The translations under genes were made by a program, and so were the position numbers. The notes below the pieces were generated by a model. It made no database searches. It saw only the letters and a list, made by a program, of their open reading frames with translations, and was not told where the DNA came from. From Bacillus_BD sp963787345 (GTDB lineage Bacteria; Bacillota; Bacilli; Bacillales; Cytobacillaceae): 64,000 nucleotides of DNA. Below are positions 8,610 to 17,260 of this stretch, piece after piece. Position 1 is the stretch's first letter. Each line of letters opens with the position of its first letter. The DNA is taken from the NCBI GenBank assembly GCA_963787345.1, contig CAWBCW010000021.1, forward strand, positions 81,556 to 145,555. Direction: 5' to 3'.

Positions 8610-8924
8610 ATGGATCTTTTATTAATATGGTTGGTTGTTGCGATCCTTTTTGAAGTAGCAGCTACCATGCTTTTAAAACCATCTAATGGTGGTCATTTAC
8701 CTTGGAGAATTACCCTTATTGTCTTATTTTATGGCATTTCGTTTTATTTACTCTCTATTGTCATGAAATATTTACCAATGGGGGTTGTATATGCAACCTG
8801 GAGCGGTGTAGGTACGCTGTTGATCGCCCTTCTAGGGATATGGATCTATAAAGAACAAGTCTCAGTAAAAAAAATTATGGGACTTATGTTAACGATCATC
8901 GGTCTTGTTCTCATAAACCTTTAA
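8610..8924 (+). CDS. small multidrug resistance (SMR) exporter subunit, EbrA-like
   Basis: A 104-residue four-helix membrane protein. The essential glutamate lies in helix 1 (ILFEVAATMLLKPSNG) and helix 3 holds YATWSGVGTLLIALLG, both SMR hallmarks. GTGAGGAG lies upstream of the ATG. It is followed 16 bp later by a second SMR gene, so the two probably form a heterodimeric proton-coupled exporter of cationic compounds, as EbrAB or YkkCD do. Which substrate class (quaternary amines or guanidinium) cannot be told by eye. Confidence 0.9.
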   Translation: MDLLLIWLVVAILFEVAATMLLKPSNGGHLPWRITLIVLFYGISFYLLSIVMKYLPMGVVYATWSGVGTLLIALLGIWIYKEQVSVKKIMGLMLTIIGLVLINL

Positions 8925-8940
8925 GGGGGATTGGACTTAG

Positions 8941-9279
8941 GTGCAAATTCATTATCTTTTTTTATATTTTGCGATTTTATTAGAGGTTGTTGGCTCGGTG
9001 ATGCTGAAGCTTTCGAATGGGTTTGAAAATCTACTTGCTACCGTTGGAGTCTTTATTTTCTATGCCGGATCATATTATTTTTTTAGTAAATCGTTAAAAA
9101 CGATTTCTCTATCAACTGGATATGTCATCTGGTCTGGAGTTGGGATTGTTGCCAATACCCTGATAGGGATGATCTTTTGGAACGATTATATCACCGATAT
9201 TAATTTTATGGGCATGGTGCTAGTTATTGGAGGTCTTTATTTTCTAAATACAGATTCAAAAGCAAGTCAGGGAACGTAG
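8941..9279 (+). CDS. small multidrug resistance (SMR) exporter subunit, EbrB-like
   Basis: A 112-residue SMR protein with four membrane helices: helix 1 glutamate in AILLEVVGSVMLKLSNGF and helix 3 motif YVIWSGVGIVANTLIG. Start is GTG at 8941 with GGGGATT upstream. It is co-transcribed with the preceding SMR gene and is its likely obligate partner in an antiparallel dimer. The unusual helix-3 sequence (VIW instead of ATW) supports subunit specialisation. Confidence 0.88.
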   Translation: MQIHYLFLYFAILLEVVGSVMLKLSNGFENLLATVGVFIFYAGSYYFFSKSLKTISLSTGYVIWSGVGIVANTLIGMIFWNDYITDINFMGMVLVIGGLYFLNTDSKASQGT

Positions 9280-9519
9280 GGACAGCAGGTGGAGTTTGCC
9301 CATTATGTTAATCATGTCGCAGATAAGTTAGCCGTAATCGACACTATTATTCTTCTAATTACATAAGGATGTTATATTACTTTACTTATTCTGTTTGTTA
9401 ACAATATTGTCTGTTGCTGCTGGACTAGTCCCTGAAGAAGCAGTTTAATAAATAGCAATATTAAAAAAACACAAGGGAAATGAGCTCCCAGAATCATATT
9501 TTACACTCAAAAAACAAAT
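9280..9519 (+). other. gap with possible gene relics, no intact gene
   Basis: Between the SMR pair and the sigma operon I see two short open stretches without convincing starts: one overlapping the SMR stop (from GTG near 9290) and one ending EEAV at about 9447 that looks like the tail of a small membrane protein. Neither has a clear ribosome site; they may be remnants. Confidence 0.25.
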
Positions 9520-9623
9520 ATAAAATAAAAACAAGAGTCCTTTTAATAGAGAGGCTCTTGTTTTTTGTGTATAATCCTAGTTCTTAATGTTCGATAAATT
9601 ATTAGTCACTGTCATTTAAAATT
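9520..9623 (+). repeat. 105-bp intergenic repeat with terminator hairpin (copy A)
   Basis: Nearly identical to 14441-14546 (a few substitutions and a 2-base difference in the loop). Its left half is a terminator-like hairpin, ACAAGAG pairing with CTCTTGT followed by TTTTTT; the right half is conserved sequence running to ATTTAAAATT. It ends just before the sigma-operon promoter region. Confidence 0.85.
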
Positions 9624-9707
9624 ACAGATAGTCAAAAAAATCTTTTATTTTTTTCAAACCAAATGAAGGTTGGCTTCGTCTAATATATATGAGGGGGTGA
9701 TGACTAG

Positions 9708-10259
9708 ATGAATGAACTAAAGCAATTGGTGATGACAGATGAAAGGACGCTGGATGAGAGAGAACAGATCATTGATCAATTAATGCATGAATATAGCGAT
9801 GATATTCTGCATCTCGTATATACATATGTTAGAAACCGAGCGACAGCAGAAGATTTAACGCAAGAGATATTTATAAAGTGTTATGAGAAGTTACATCAGT
9901 TTAATAGGCAGGCAACAATAAAAACGTGGGTATATCGTATTGCTAGTAATCATTGTAAGGACTACTTAAAAAGCTGGCATTATCGAAAAATAACGCTTAC
10001 CGATAAACTATTGGATTATATTCCTTCGAAATCAAAGCAAGTTGAAGAAGAGGTTATCACCAATAGCGAAGAAAACAGCTTAACGAATGCGGTCATGAAT
10101 TTACCACTAAAGTATAGAGAAGTCGTATTTCTGCATTATTATGAAGAACTGACTTTATTAGAAATCAGCAAGATTACCGCAGTTAATATTAATACAATAA
10201 AAACGAGATTAAAGCGTGCGAAAGAATTATTAAAAGACAAGATGATAGAGGAGGTTTAG
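9708..10259 (+). CDS. ECF-type RNA polymerase sigma factor
   Basis: A 183-residue sigma-70 family ECF factor. Region 2 is AEDLTQEIFIKCYEKLHQF...IKTWVYRIASNHCKDYL; region 4 is LPLKYREVVFLHYYEELTLLEISKITAVNINTIKTRLKRAKELL. The ATG follows GAGGGGGTGATG. It is the first gene of a three-gene operon (next gene 3 bp away, third gene overlapping). The last gene is a RodA/FtsW-like membrane protein, which suggests a cell-envelope stress regulon with auto-regulation; no anti-sigma factor of classical type is seen. Confidence 0.9.
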   Translation: MNELKQLVMTDERTLDEREQIIDQLMHEYSDDILHLVYTYVRNRATAEDLTQEIFIKCYEKLHQFNRQATIKTWVYRIASNHCKDYLKSWHYRKITLTDKLLDYIPSKSKQVEEEVITNSEENSLTNAVMNLPLKYREVVFLHYYEELTLLEISKITAVNINTIKTRLKRAKELLKDKMIEEV

Positions 10260-10262
10260 GAG

Positions 10263-10697
10263 ATGAATGATCCATTTACGAACCTGAAGAGTTCGATGAA
10301 AAAATCAATTTTTAAGGACTTTTCCTTTTCAAATGAAAGAAAAAATGCCGTAAAAGAAGCTATTCAGATGAGTCAATCCCAATCACAATTTCATTCTTGG
10401 AAAATAGAAACCATTATAGCTATATTAGAATCTATTGGGCATGAATCAAAGGACGGCTACACTATTTCCATCCAACTTTTTCAAAAAAATGAACTTACTT
10501 TCCAAAAAAATGAAGGGCAACTTTATACACTTCTACATCTGTTGGAAAATAAAGAAATTCTTACTTCAAATTGGATAAATAAAGAGAAATATTATTCCTT
10601 AAATTCCAAAGGAAAAAAATACTTAGCTGCTTATAAACAAGAGAACTCAAAACTGGCTCTTTCCCTTAAGCACTTACTAGAGGAGGTGTCCTTATGA
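10263..10697 (+). CDS. PadR-like winged-helix protein linked to ECF sigma
   Basis: A 144-residue protein. Residues 45-140 resemble a PadR-type winged helix: GYTISIQLF, then GQLYTLLHLLENKEILTS, then YYSLNSKGKKYL (the wing). The N-terminal 40 residues are basic and probably helical. It starts 3 bp after the sigma stop and its own stop overlaps the ATG of the RodA-like gene (ATGA), so the three are tightly coupled. It may act as a co-regulator or as the sigma factor's control protein; that role is inferred from position. Confidence 0.65.
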   Translation: MNDPFTNLKSSMKKSIFKDFSFSNERKNAVKEAIQMSQSQSQFHSWKIETIIAILESIGHESKDGYTISIQLFQKNELTFQKNEGQLYTLLHLLENKEILTSNWINKEKYYSLNSKGKKYLAAYKQENSKLALSLKHLLEEVSL

Positions 10698-12013
10698 GTT
10701 CTCCCAAATTTGAAGAGTTTTTAAGGAAAGTAACATCCAAAGTGAAATATAAGGAAGCCCGCAACATGATAAAAAAAGAGCTTACGAACCATCTTCAAGA
10801 GGTAAGTCAATCTTACAAAAAGAGGGGATTTTCTAAAGAAGAAGCAGATGAAAAGGCTATTCAAGAAATGGGAAATCCATTTACCATTGGAAAGAACTTA
10901 AACTCCCTTCATAAACCAAAAATGGATTGGGTTCTTCTTGTTTTATTTGTTCTTTTGGCTGGAATTAGTTTTCTTTTGTTAGTTGGGGGAGTTCCTGGAA
11001 TCTCCTCATCAAGTAGCTATTTTATGGGGCGACAGGCGCTCTGGTACGCTCTTGCTGTTGTTGTCATCATTGGAGCCTGTTTCTTTGATTATCAAAAATT
11101 TAAAAACGGGTGGATGTACTTTTATGCTAGCGGCTTGTTGATCCATTTATATCTCCATCTATTTGGATATATGGTCAACGGAGCAAAGAAATGGATTTCC
11201 CTTTTTGGCCTTGCGGTTGATGGAACGATGGTGAGCTTATTTTTCTTTTTCCTTGCTTGGGCTAGTATTTTTTACAGAATCAATGAGTTTCACAGCTGGA
11301 AAAAACAAGGTCTCCTCTTTGGTTTATTTTGGACCCCCATCTTGCTCTATATGATGGTGCCAAACGTTATGATAAGTATCATTTACTTCTGTTGTTTACT
11401 TGGAATGTTTGCTTGCGCTCGAATCCATAAAAAGTTAGCTATCAATCTAGCCGTAACAAACATAGTGGCTGGGATCCTTTTTATAACTATTTTTATCATG
11501 ACCTCCCATAGAAGCTATTTGTTTACTAGATTATTTGCTTTCATAAATCCAGATGCGGATCCAAATGGAGAAGGGTATCTTTATATTGCGGTGAGGAATG
11601 TCCTTGCAGAAGCAGGCTGGTTCGGGAATGGACTTAACAACGATTTAAATTTTCAAATGTTACCAGAAGCACATACCGATTTTGCTTTTCCTTTCCTCGT
11701 TTATTCTTTTGGTTGGGCATTCGGAATCATTCTTTGTTTGATTCTGCTGATATTTATTTCAAGAATCTCAAAAAATGCTTTTAAAACAAAGGACCTTTAT
11801 GGAAGATTGATTATAATTGGCGGGGCTGCATTATTTGCCGTTCCTACTATTTGGAACATTTTGATGGGCTTTGGAATGATGCCGATGATGGGAGTTTCCC
11901 TCCCGTTTATTAGCTATGGAGGTAGTGCGATTCTCTTTTACGCTGCTATTTTAGGACTGGTTTTAAATGTTTATCGAAGAAAGGATATTGTAGAACCCAC
12001 GATAGCGGATTAA
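10694..12013 (+). CDS. RodA/FtsW/SpoVE-family membrane protein with N-terminal prefix domain
   Basis: A 439-residue protein. Residues 1-75 are a soluble helical prefix (KKELTNHLQEVSQSYKKRG and EEADEKAIQEMGNP), like the prefix domain found on some permeases. About ten membrane helices follow, with SEDS-family features late in the chain: FLVYSFGWAFGI and MMPMMGVSLPFISYGGSAIL. SEDS proteins polymerise or flip cell-wall precursors. It is shorter on family motifs than RodA itself and lies behind an ECF sigma, so it may be a stress-induced alternative cell-wall enzyme. Start overlaps the preceding stop. Confidence 0.8.
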   Translation: MSSPKFEEFLRKVTSKVKYKEARNMIKKELTNHLQEVSQSYKKRGFSKEEADEKAIQEMGNPFTIGKNLNSLHKPKMDWVLLVLFVLLAGISFLLLVGGVPGISSSSSYFMGRQALWYALAVVVIIGACFFDYQKFKNGWMYFYASGLLIHLYLHLFGYMVNGAKKWISLFGLAVDGTMVSLFFFFLAWASIFYRINEFHSWKKQGLLFGLFWTPILLYMMVPNVMISIIYFCCLLGMFACARIHKKLAINLAVTNIVAGILFITIFIMTSHRSYLFTRLFAFINPDADPNGEGYLYIAVRNVLAEAGWFGNGLNNDLNFQMLPEAHTDFAFPFLVYSFGWAFGIILCLILLIFISRISKNAFKTKDLYGRLIIIGGAALFAVPTIWNILMGFGMMPMMGVSLPFISYGGSAILFYAAILGLVLNVYRRKDIVEPTIAD

Positions 12014-12094
12014 AAATTAAGGATAAGTATCTAAATGAAGATAAAAAGGACGATAGCTAAATAAAAATTATTGTCTTTTCCTTGAAGTGAACGG

Positions 12095-12130
12095 GTGCGT
12101 TGATCCAAGGAGGATTAACGTACTTTTTTT
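12095..12130 (+). terminator. intrinsic terminator after sigma/RodA operon
   Basis: GTGCGTTGATCC pairs with GGATTAACGTAC (one mismatch and one wobble) and is followed by seven T residues. Confidence 0.85.
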
Positions 12131-12210
12131 GTTAAAGTTATTAAACGAATGGGCGTTTTAATTCAAGAACAGAACTATAATAGATTGCATTTTTTTCGAT
12201 AGGGTCCAAA

Positions 12211-12240
12211 AAAGCTGATTTCTAATTTGAAATCAGCTTT
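12211..12240. terminator. perfect 12-bp hairpin, likely terminator
   Basis: AAAGCTGATTTC and GAAATCAGCTTT flank a 6-base loop. The flanking A and T runs suit termination of either the sigma operon or the converging SRPBCC gene. Confidence 0.7.
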
Positions 12241-12335
12241 AAAATTTGTTCAATTAAAACGTCCTTATATGGAATAAGCACCTTTGGAGAATATCTATAC
12301 GATAACTTTTATTGTCTCTAAAGGGCTATTTTTCA

Positions 12336-12821
12336 TCATATTTCACTAATTTGATTAAATGCTGCCCGATAATGTTCCCTTAACTGGGCTGAATTATCTT
12401 TCCATTCAACTGGATCCCCATTGACTATCTGGTGAAGTACATCTAGACACCTATGCCATCCTGCCGCGGTATTAACGGCCCAAGTCCCATCGTCAAAAGT
12501 ATGGGTAAAGATCATTCGACAGCCTTGATCCTCTTCCTGCAATGAAATGCTTATCAGATCATCAACTTCACGGAAGCTAAATAAATAGGGCTTTTCTAAC
12601 TCTGTAATGGTAGCGTGATATGTCGTTCCTTCGCCATCATCAAAAGCGACTTTACCACCAAGTCTGAGGTCCATCTCTCCTGTTGCGAAAGGATACCATT
12701 GGGTGAAATAACTAGGATTTGTAATGACAAGGAAAACATCTTCTGAATTATGAGGAAAAAATCGTTCAAATCTTAAAGCATAACGACCGCTTGACTCATG
12801 TAGTTTACCATATGTATTCAT
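12336..12821 (-). CDS. SRPBCC/AHSA1-family protein
   Basis: A 161-residue START-like protein. The N-terminal strand RFERFFPHNSEDVFLVITNPSYFTQWYPFA is the AHSA1 pattern, followed by the beta sheet (YHATITELEKPYLFSF) and a long C-terminal helix starting at AAGWHRCLDVLHQI. Such proteins bind small hydrophobic ligands; no catalytic role is implied. GGAAGGAGATTGAAAGG precedes the ATG. It stands alone, convergent with the sigma operon. Confidence 0.8.
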   Translation of the reverse strand: MNTYGKLHESSGRYALRFERFFPHNSEDVFLVITNPSYFTQWYPFATGEMDLRLGGKVAFDDGEGTTYHATITELEKPYLFSFREVDDLISISLQEEDQGCRMIFTHTFDDGTWAVNTAAGWHRCLDVLHQIVNGDPVEWKDNSAQLREHYRAAFNQISEI

Positions 12822-13252
12822 CCTTTCAATCTCCTTCCTTATATCCTTGAAGTCTTGCTATTCCACTACATCAATTAAGGTTTGTATAGGCTTTGAAAAA
12901 CATCAAGAATACTCATATTTATTTTCATGCTTTAATAGTACCAGACATTTATATTACTAAAAACTGATCACTCCGACAACTGAAGTATTGGGCTTTCTCG
13001 TTCGGGAAGTTCTGTAACAATAACGGTTGTTTTTGTTACTTCTGCTGAAATCTTAAGCGATGGTCGAATTAGGCTATATTAAAATTGGCAATAAATTGAT
13101 GATGAGAGAATGGGCGCTATTATAAAACTTCCTATCTATTTATCGCTTGGAAAAAGAAGACTACATGTTCATCATTTTTCGTAAGAGAAATAGAGCCTAT
13201 AGTGTATAATTGGTATTAAAAGATTAAGTCATATCACTATGGGGGAATTATT
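12822..13252. other. 430-bp gap, nothing assignable
   Basis: The region between the divergent SRPBCC and exonuclease genes holds no open frame with a ribosome site and no strong hairpin that I can see. It should contain the promoters of both flanking genes; no clear -35/-10 pair stood out. Confidence 0.4.
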
Positions 13253-14197
13253 ATGGACTTCATTACGATTGATTTTGAAATAGCTAATAATCATTTAAAT
13301 AGTGCATGTTCTTTAGGAATGGCCTTTGTTGAAAATAACAAAATTATAGATGAAAAATATTATTTAATTCAGCCTCCCACGCTTCATTTTGATGAGGAAT
13401 TCATAAAGGTACATGGATTAACAGCAAATGATGTGATAAATGCAAAGAAATTTAATGAAATTTGGGAAGAAATTAAGGAATACTTTAACGATATTCCTAT
13501 TGTAGCTCATAATGCTCAATTTGATATGAGTGTATTGCACTCTTGTTTAACTGCGTATTCTTTAGAACTGCCCGAGTTTCAATATATATGCAGCATTCCT
13601 ATTAGTACGAAGGCCTGCCGTGGAGAGAAGGTTGGTCAATCATTAAAGGATCGACTTTATCATTTTGAGATTGAACTTACTGATCATCATAATGCTGTTG
13701 CGGATGCTATAGCTTGTGCAAAGCTCGTGACTACATGTGTCGGATTAAAACGAAAAAAGTCTTTGCAGTCTTATTGCAAAGTGCACAGCAGCATCCCGGT
13801 GAAAATGTTCTCGGAGCTAAAACCTCAAACCTATTTTAAAAATAAGAGGAATAACCAGAATAAGTTTAAAAAACGAATCGTCCTTTCTGAAATTACACCC
13901 TCTGTTGAATCCTATAATGAGGACCATATTTTATTTGGGAAAAATGTAGTTTTTACTGGGGATTTACAGACGATTGATCGAAAGTCTGCTATGCAAAAGG
14001 TAGTTGACTTGGGTGGAATGGTAAAAAGCGGTGTGAGCGGAAAAACAAATTATCTAGTCGTAGGGCAGCAGGATAAATCTCTAGTAGGTAACAGTGGATT
14101 AAGCACAAAAGAGAAAAAAGCCTATGCTTTGAAAGAACAGGGGATTGGTATCAACATTATTGGAGAAACTGAATTTCTTACTTTAATAGAGGTATGA
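13253..14197 (+). CDS. DnaQ-like 3'-5' exonuclease fused to a BRCT domain
   Basis: A 314-residue protein with two domains. Residues 1-165 are a DEDDh exonuclease: ITIDFEIANN (Exo I, D and E), VAHNAQFDMSVL (Exo II) and DHHNAVADAIACA (Exo III with His). Residues about 220-312 are a BRCT domain: LFGKNVVFTGDL, VDLGGMVKSGVSGKTNYLVVG and the KEQGIGINIIGETEF end. It would degrade or proof-read DNA 3' ends, with the BRCT part binding partners or nicked DNA, as in NAD ligase. Monocistronic; the start has GGGGG at a suitable distance. Confidence 0.87.
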   Translation: MDFITIDFEIANNHLNSACSLGMAFVENNKIIDEKYYLIQPPTLHFDEEFIKVHGLTANDVINAKKFNEIWEEIKEYFNDIPIVAHNAQFDMSVLHSCLTAYSLELPEFQYICSIPISTKACRGEKVGQSLKDRLYHFEIELTDHHNAVADAIACAKLVTTCVGLKRKKSLQSYCKVHSSIPVKMFSELKPQTYFKNKRNNQNKFKKRIVLSEITPSVESYNEDHILFGKNVVFTGDLQTIDRKSAMQKVVDLGGMVKSGVSGKTNYLVVGQQDKSLVGNSGLSTKEKKAYALKEQGIGINIIGETEFLTLIEV

Positions 14198-14440
14198 CCG
14201 ATTCATCTAAGACAATCAATAGGCACCATCTAACTATTGAAGTAACCAGTAGGTTAGTAGAAGAAGCATGAATAATAAGAAGTAAAGTAAATTTATTATT
14301 CTAAGTATATCCGGTTTTCAAAGAACAACTTACAGGTATATTTCACCATACAAACAAGTGTTTTGACTATCGCCAACCGAAAATTCATCTCATATCTAAA
14401 GACGAGCTAAGCCCTGCACAGGTGTTCTTTTCGAAAGATC
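14198..14440. other. gap after exonuclease gene
   Basis: About 240 bases without a supported gene; it runs directly into the second copy of the 105-bp terminator repeat. Confidence 0.4.
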
Positions 14441-14546
14441 ATAAAATAAAAACAAGAGTCCTTTTAGTAGAGAGAGACTCTTGTTTTTTGTGTATAATCC
14501 TAGTTCTTAATGTTCGATAAATTATTGGTCACTGTGATTTAAAATT
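14441..14546 (+). repeat. 105-bp intergenic repeat with terminator hairpin (copy B)
   Basis: Second copy of the element at 9520-9623. ACAAGAGTC pairs with GACTCTTGT and is followed by TTTTTT. It lies between the exonuclease gene and the converging ribA-like gene. Confidence 0.85.
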
Positions 14547-14595
14547 CTCGGGTAACATTTTAAGATATTTCATAAAGCGAGCTCCAAATTCATAG

Positions 14596-15351
14596 CTAGT
14601 CATTGCAACAGGTATCTTCATCGTTCATATGACCGGATCGATTTATTTTTGTTTCAAGGTACTTTTTATTGTACTCTGAGATGTCTCCCCAGAGCGGTTC
14701 TCTTCCGGATATAGGTAAACCAGAGTTTTTTAGCGCATTTAATTTTTTCGGATTGTTGGTAATGAGAGTAACAGGCTTGCTTCGTAATGCTTTTAAAACC
14801 TGGATCGCATCACTATAATTTCTTGAATCATCGACAAAACCAAGTGCTCGATTTGCATCCACCGTATCATAACCATTTTCTTGTAAGATATAAGCTAAAG
14901 CTTTACTAAATAACCCAATGCCTCTTCCTTCATGATTGGCTAAATAAAATAAGGCGCCGGTGCCATGTTCCACAATCATTTTCATTGATTGTTTTAATTG
15001 AAATCCACAGTCACACCGCTTACTTCCAAATATATCGCCTGTATGACAAATTGAATGCATCCGAATAATGGCATCATCTCCGTATTCGAAGTCGCCATAG
15101 GAAAGAACACTCGACTGTTGTAATTCGGCTAAATTCACAGAGGATAGCTTATGAATAATTCTTTCGAAATCCTCTGTTACTTCATCGCAATTTAGCCAGC
15201 AATACCATTTGAAATCAACTGTTTCTCCGTACAAATTAACGGGGAGTCGGATGGGACCTACTAAATAAATCGCCCCCTTCGCCGTTTTAATCAGTTGAAT
15301 TCTATCTTCTAAAACAGAAAGAACCTTCGAATCAAATTTAGTTTCTGTCAC
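14596..15351 (-). CDS. ribA: GTP cyclohydrolase II (stand-alone RibA)
   Basis: A 251-residue GTP cyclohydrolase II, first step of riboflavin synthesis. The zinc site CHTGDIFGSKRCDCG is intact (three Cys), followed by ANHEGRGIGL and the RALGFVDDSRNYSDAIQVLKAL and ITNNPKKLNAL motifs. There is no DHBP synthase domain, unlike the bifunctional B. subtilis RibA, and no other rib gene nearby, so it may be an accessory copy serving deazapurine or flavin-related metabolism. GTG start with AAAGGAGTGG upstream. The N-terminal 90 residues are atypical and belong to the variant GCHII group. Confidence 0.85.
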   Translation of the reverse strand: MTETKFDSKVLSVLEDRIQLIKTAKGAIYLVGPIRLPVNLYGETVDFKWYCWLNCDEVTEDFERIIHKLSSVNLAELQQSSVLSYGDFEYGDDAIIRMHSICHTGDIFGSKRCDCGFQLKQSMKMIVEHGTGALFYLANHEGRGIGLFSKALAYILQENGYDTVDANRALGFVDDSRNYSDAIQVLKALRSKPVTLITNNPKKLNALKNSGLPISGREPLWGDISEYNKKYLETKINRSGHMNDEDTCCND

Positions 15352-15459
15352 GAAACCACTCCTTTTGTTTTATTTTGTGCCATTTATGGTTTTTAAAACA
15401 TATTACGGAACAATTCAATCTTCATATTGTTGCTGCTCCAATATGAACCTTTTTGCAGG

Positions 15460-15515
15460 CCAGTCGCCTAATTTGCTAAAGCGTTAATAAGGTGAGGGAT
15501 TGAACTTTTTTAATA
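15460..15515. repeat. degenerate GGGTC-type hairpin repeat
   Basis: Contains the family core TTGCTAAAGCGTTAATAAGG seen in the copies at 759 and 23613, but the outer arms pair poorly. Probably a decayed copy. Confidence 0.5.
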
Positions 15516-15581
15516 AATTTAGTTAAAGATTATTGACATATGAGAAAAGAGATATTAATATATGTCTTGTGCTAATAATGT

Positions 15582-15591
15582 CTTAATTAAG
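15582..15591. promoter_or_regulatory. CTTAATTAAG palindrome upstream of DoxX gene
   Basis: A 10-base palindrome about 150 bases before the DoxX start; the same palindrome with similar flanks occurs at 22626-22635 before another redox gene. Candidate shared operator of the electrophile-stress genes; inferred from repetition only. Confidence 0.35.
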
Positions 15592-15740
15592 TATATTTTA
15601 ATTAAAAATATTTGTGTTAGGGGGTTTTAGATAGGAAGTATAGATAAATATGATAATAAGAAATTAAGAACAGAAGATTAAATGATTATGGACAAACGGG
15701 AATAAAAATAATATGAATGAAAATTTGGAGGAGAAATTTT

Positions 15741-16157
15741 ATGTTAAACAAAAATGAATTTGGAACTTTTTTATTACGCATTATGATCGGGCTTGTCTTT
15801 TTAGCAAATGGAGTCACGAAGTTTCAAGGGGGCATAGAAAATACAGCTAGTTGGTTTGAAAGTATAGGCATTCCAGGATTTATGGCTTACGTAGTCGCTT
15901 TAATTGAATTAGTAGGAGGAATTGCGTTAATCCTTGGATTAGGAACGAAGATTGCAGCTGTTTTAATGGGGATTATCATGCTTGGAGCCATTTTTACTGC
16001 TAAATTGTCATTGGGCTTTTTAAATGGATATGTTTATGATCTTGTTTTATTAGTTATCTCTATCCACTTGGTGCTAAACGGTAGTAAGCTGTATTCACTT
16101 GATCAATTATTATTTAAAGGTAGAAAAGACGGTAGTTCAGCCTCTCTATCTGCTTAG
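15741..16157 (+). CDS. DoxX-family membrane protein (MhqP-like)
   Basis: A 138-residue protein with four membrane helices (LLRIMIGLVFLANGVTKFQGG, then FMAYVVALIELVGGIALILGLG). I choose ATG 15741 because GGAGGAGAAATTTT precedes it; the upstream ATG at 15717 has no ribosome site. DoxX proteins such as MhqP accompany quinone and thiol-stress detoxification enzymes in Bacillus. The azoreductase gene follows, and more genes of the same response lie at 17.7-19.2 kb. Confidence 0.82.
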   Translation: MLNKNEFGTFLLRIMIGLVFLANGVTKFQGGIENTASWFESIGIPGFMAYVVALIELVGGIALILGLGTKIAAVLMGIIMLGAIFTAKLSLGFLNGYVYDLVLLVISIHLVLNGSKLYSLDQLLFKGRKDGSSASLSA

Positions 16158-16288
16158 GTATCGGTGCACTGACATCACCCGGAATGATAAGATTTATGCG
16201 AGGGATGCAGGCGCAAGACCTGTCCACCGCGTCCTGTGAGGGATAAACGAAAAAGTAATCTAATAGGTTGAATTATATCATATTTTAA

Positions 16289-16324
16289 TATACTTTTAAT
16301 TGAGTATAATTTATTTCGAGATAA
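16289..16324. promoter_or_regulatory. palindromes in the azoR promoter region
   Basis: TATACT and AGTATA form an inverted repeat spaced by 8 bases (16289-16308), followed by TTATTTCGAGATAA (16311-16324), half of which matches the TCGAGATA arm of MhqR operators. Placement just before the azoR ribosome site fits repressor control. Confidence 0.45.
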
Positions 16325-16342
16325 AAAGGGGACTTTAATATA

Positions 16343-16975
16343 ATGAATGTATTAGTTATAAAAGCAAATAACCGTCCAGCATCAGAAGCAGTATCGAGTA
16401 AAATGTATGAAACATTTATGGAGAACCTAGAAGGCGTTAACGTTACAACGTTTGATGTTTTTGAAGAAGATATGCCATACTTTGGTCAAGACTTATTTAA
16501 TGCTTTTGGTAAGATGGGCTCAGGCGAAGAATTAACAGACATTGAACAACGTATTGTAGCTGCTAAACAAAAGGCGAAAGATGCTTTATCAGCAGCGGAT
16601 ATCGTAGTGCTTGCATTCCCATTATGGAACTTAACGATCCCTGCAAAATTACAAACATTTGTTGATTATGTATATGAAGCAGGCTTTACATTCAAATATG
16701 ATGAGAATGGACAAGCGGTGCAATTAATGAGAGATAAAAAGGCGATCATTCTAAGCGCACGTGGAGGCAGCTACTCTTCTCCTGAAGCAGCACCAATGGA
16801 AATGGCAGCGACTTATGTGAGAAACGTATTTGGTGGAGTATTCGGAATGGAAATCATTGATGAAGTGATTATCGAAGGCCATAATGCAGCGCCAGATCAA
16901 GCTGAAACAATTATTGCCCAAGGATTAGAAAAAGTAGCTGATGCAGCAAAGAACGTATCAGCAGTAAAAGCTTAA
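16343..16975 (+). CDS. azoR: FMN-dependent NADH azoreductase
   Basis: A 210-residue flavodoxin-fold enzyme. VLVIKANNRPASEAVSSKMYETF binds FMN phosphate; PLWNLTIPAKLQTFVDYV and SARGGSYSSPEAAPMEMAATYVRNVFGG are AzoR motifs. It reduces azo bonds and, more relevantly, quinones by two electrons, protecting thiols. AAAAAGGGGAC precedes the ATG. Probably regulated with the MhqR-type genes nearby and ended by a perfect hairpin. Paralogue number (AzoR1 or AzoR2) is not resolved. Confidence 0.9.
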   Translation: MNVLVIKANNRPASEAVSSKMYETFMENLEGVNVTTFDVFEEDMPYFGQDLFNAFGKMGSGEELTDIEQRIVAAKQKAKDALSAADIVVLAFPLWNLTIPAKLQTFVDYVYEAGFTFKYDENGQAVQLMRDKKAIILSARGGSYSSPEAAPMEMAATYVRNVFGGVFGMEIIDEVIIEGHNAAPDQAETIIAQGLEKVADAAKNVSAVKA

Positions 16976-16998
16976 TGAAAAGAACATAATATATTTAT

Positions 16999-17038
16999 AA
17001 AATGGAGTAAAATCAAAAATTTGATTTTACTCCATTTT
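16999..17038 (+). terminator. long perfect terminator hairpin after azoR
   Basis: AAAATGGAGTAAAATCAAA is followed after two bases by its exact complement, then a T-rich run. Very stable and palindromic enough to work on both strands. Confidence 0.85.
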
Positions 17039-17260
17039 AGATTTTATTTGTCATTGATATAAATCTTGAACAAATTCTCCTCTCATATATTTAAATTTTG
17101 AGGTAGAAAATAAGTTCTGTTTGAAAAATTTATGTATTTCCTATTCAAAAAATGAATCAGTAGTTTATTAGTCTATTTTAATATGAATGAAATATCAATT
17201 TACTCACTTATTCAACAAAGATGAAAACATAATTAAGGGATTCAAAAGGAGTTGGGGCTA

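Noticed and set aside
8340..8610. ykkC guanidine riboswitch or T-box before the SMR genes
   Set aside because: The CUAGGGUUCCG-type ykkC core and the AGGGUGG T-box motif are absent, so the RNA was listed as unknown class.
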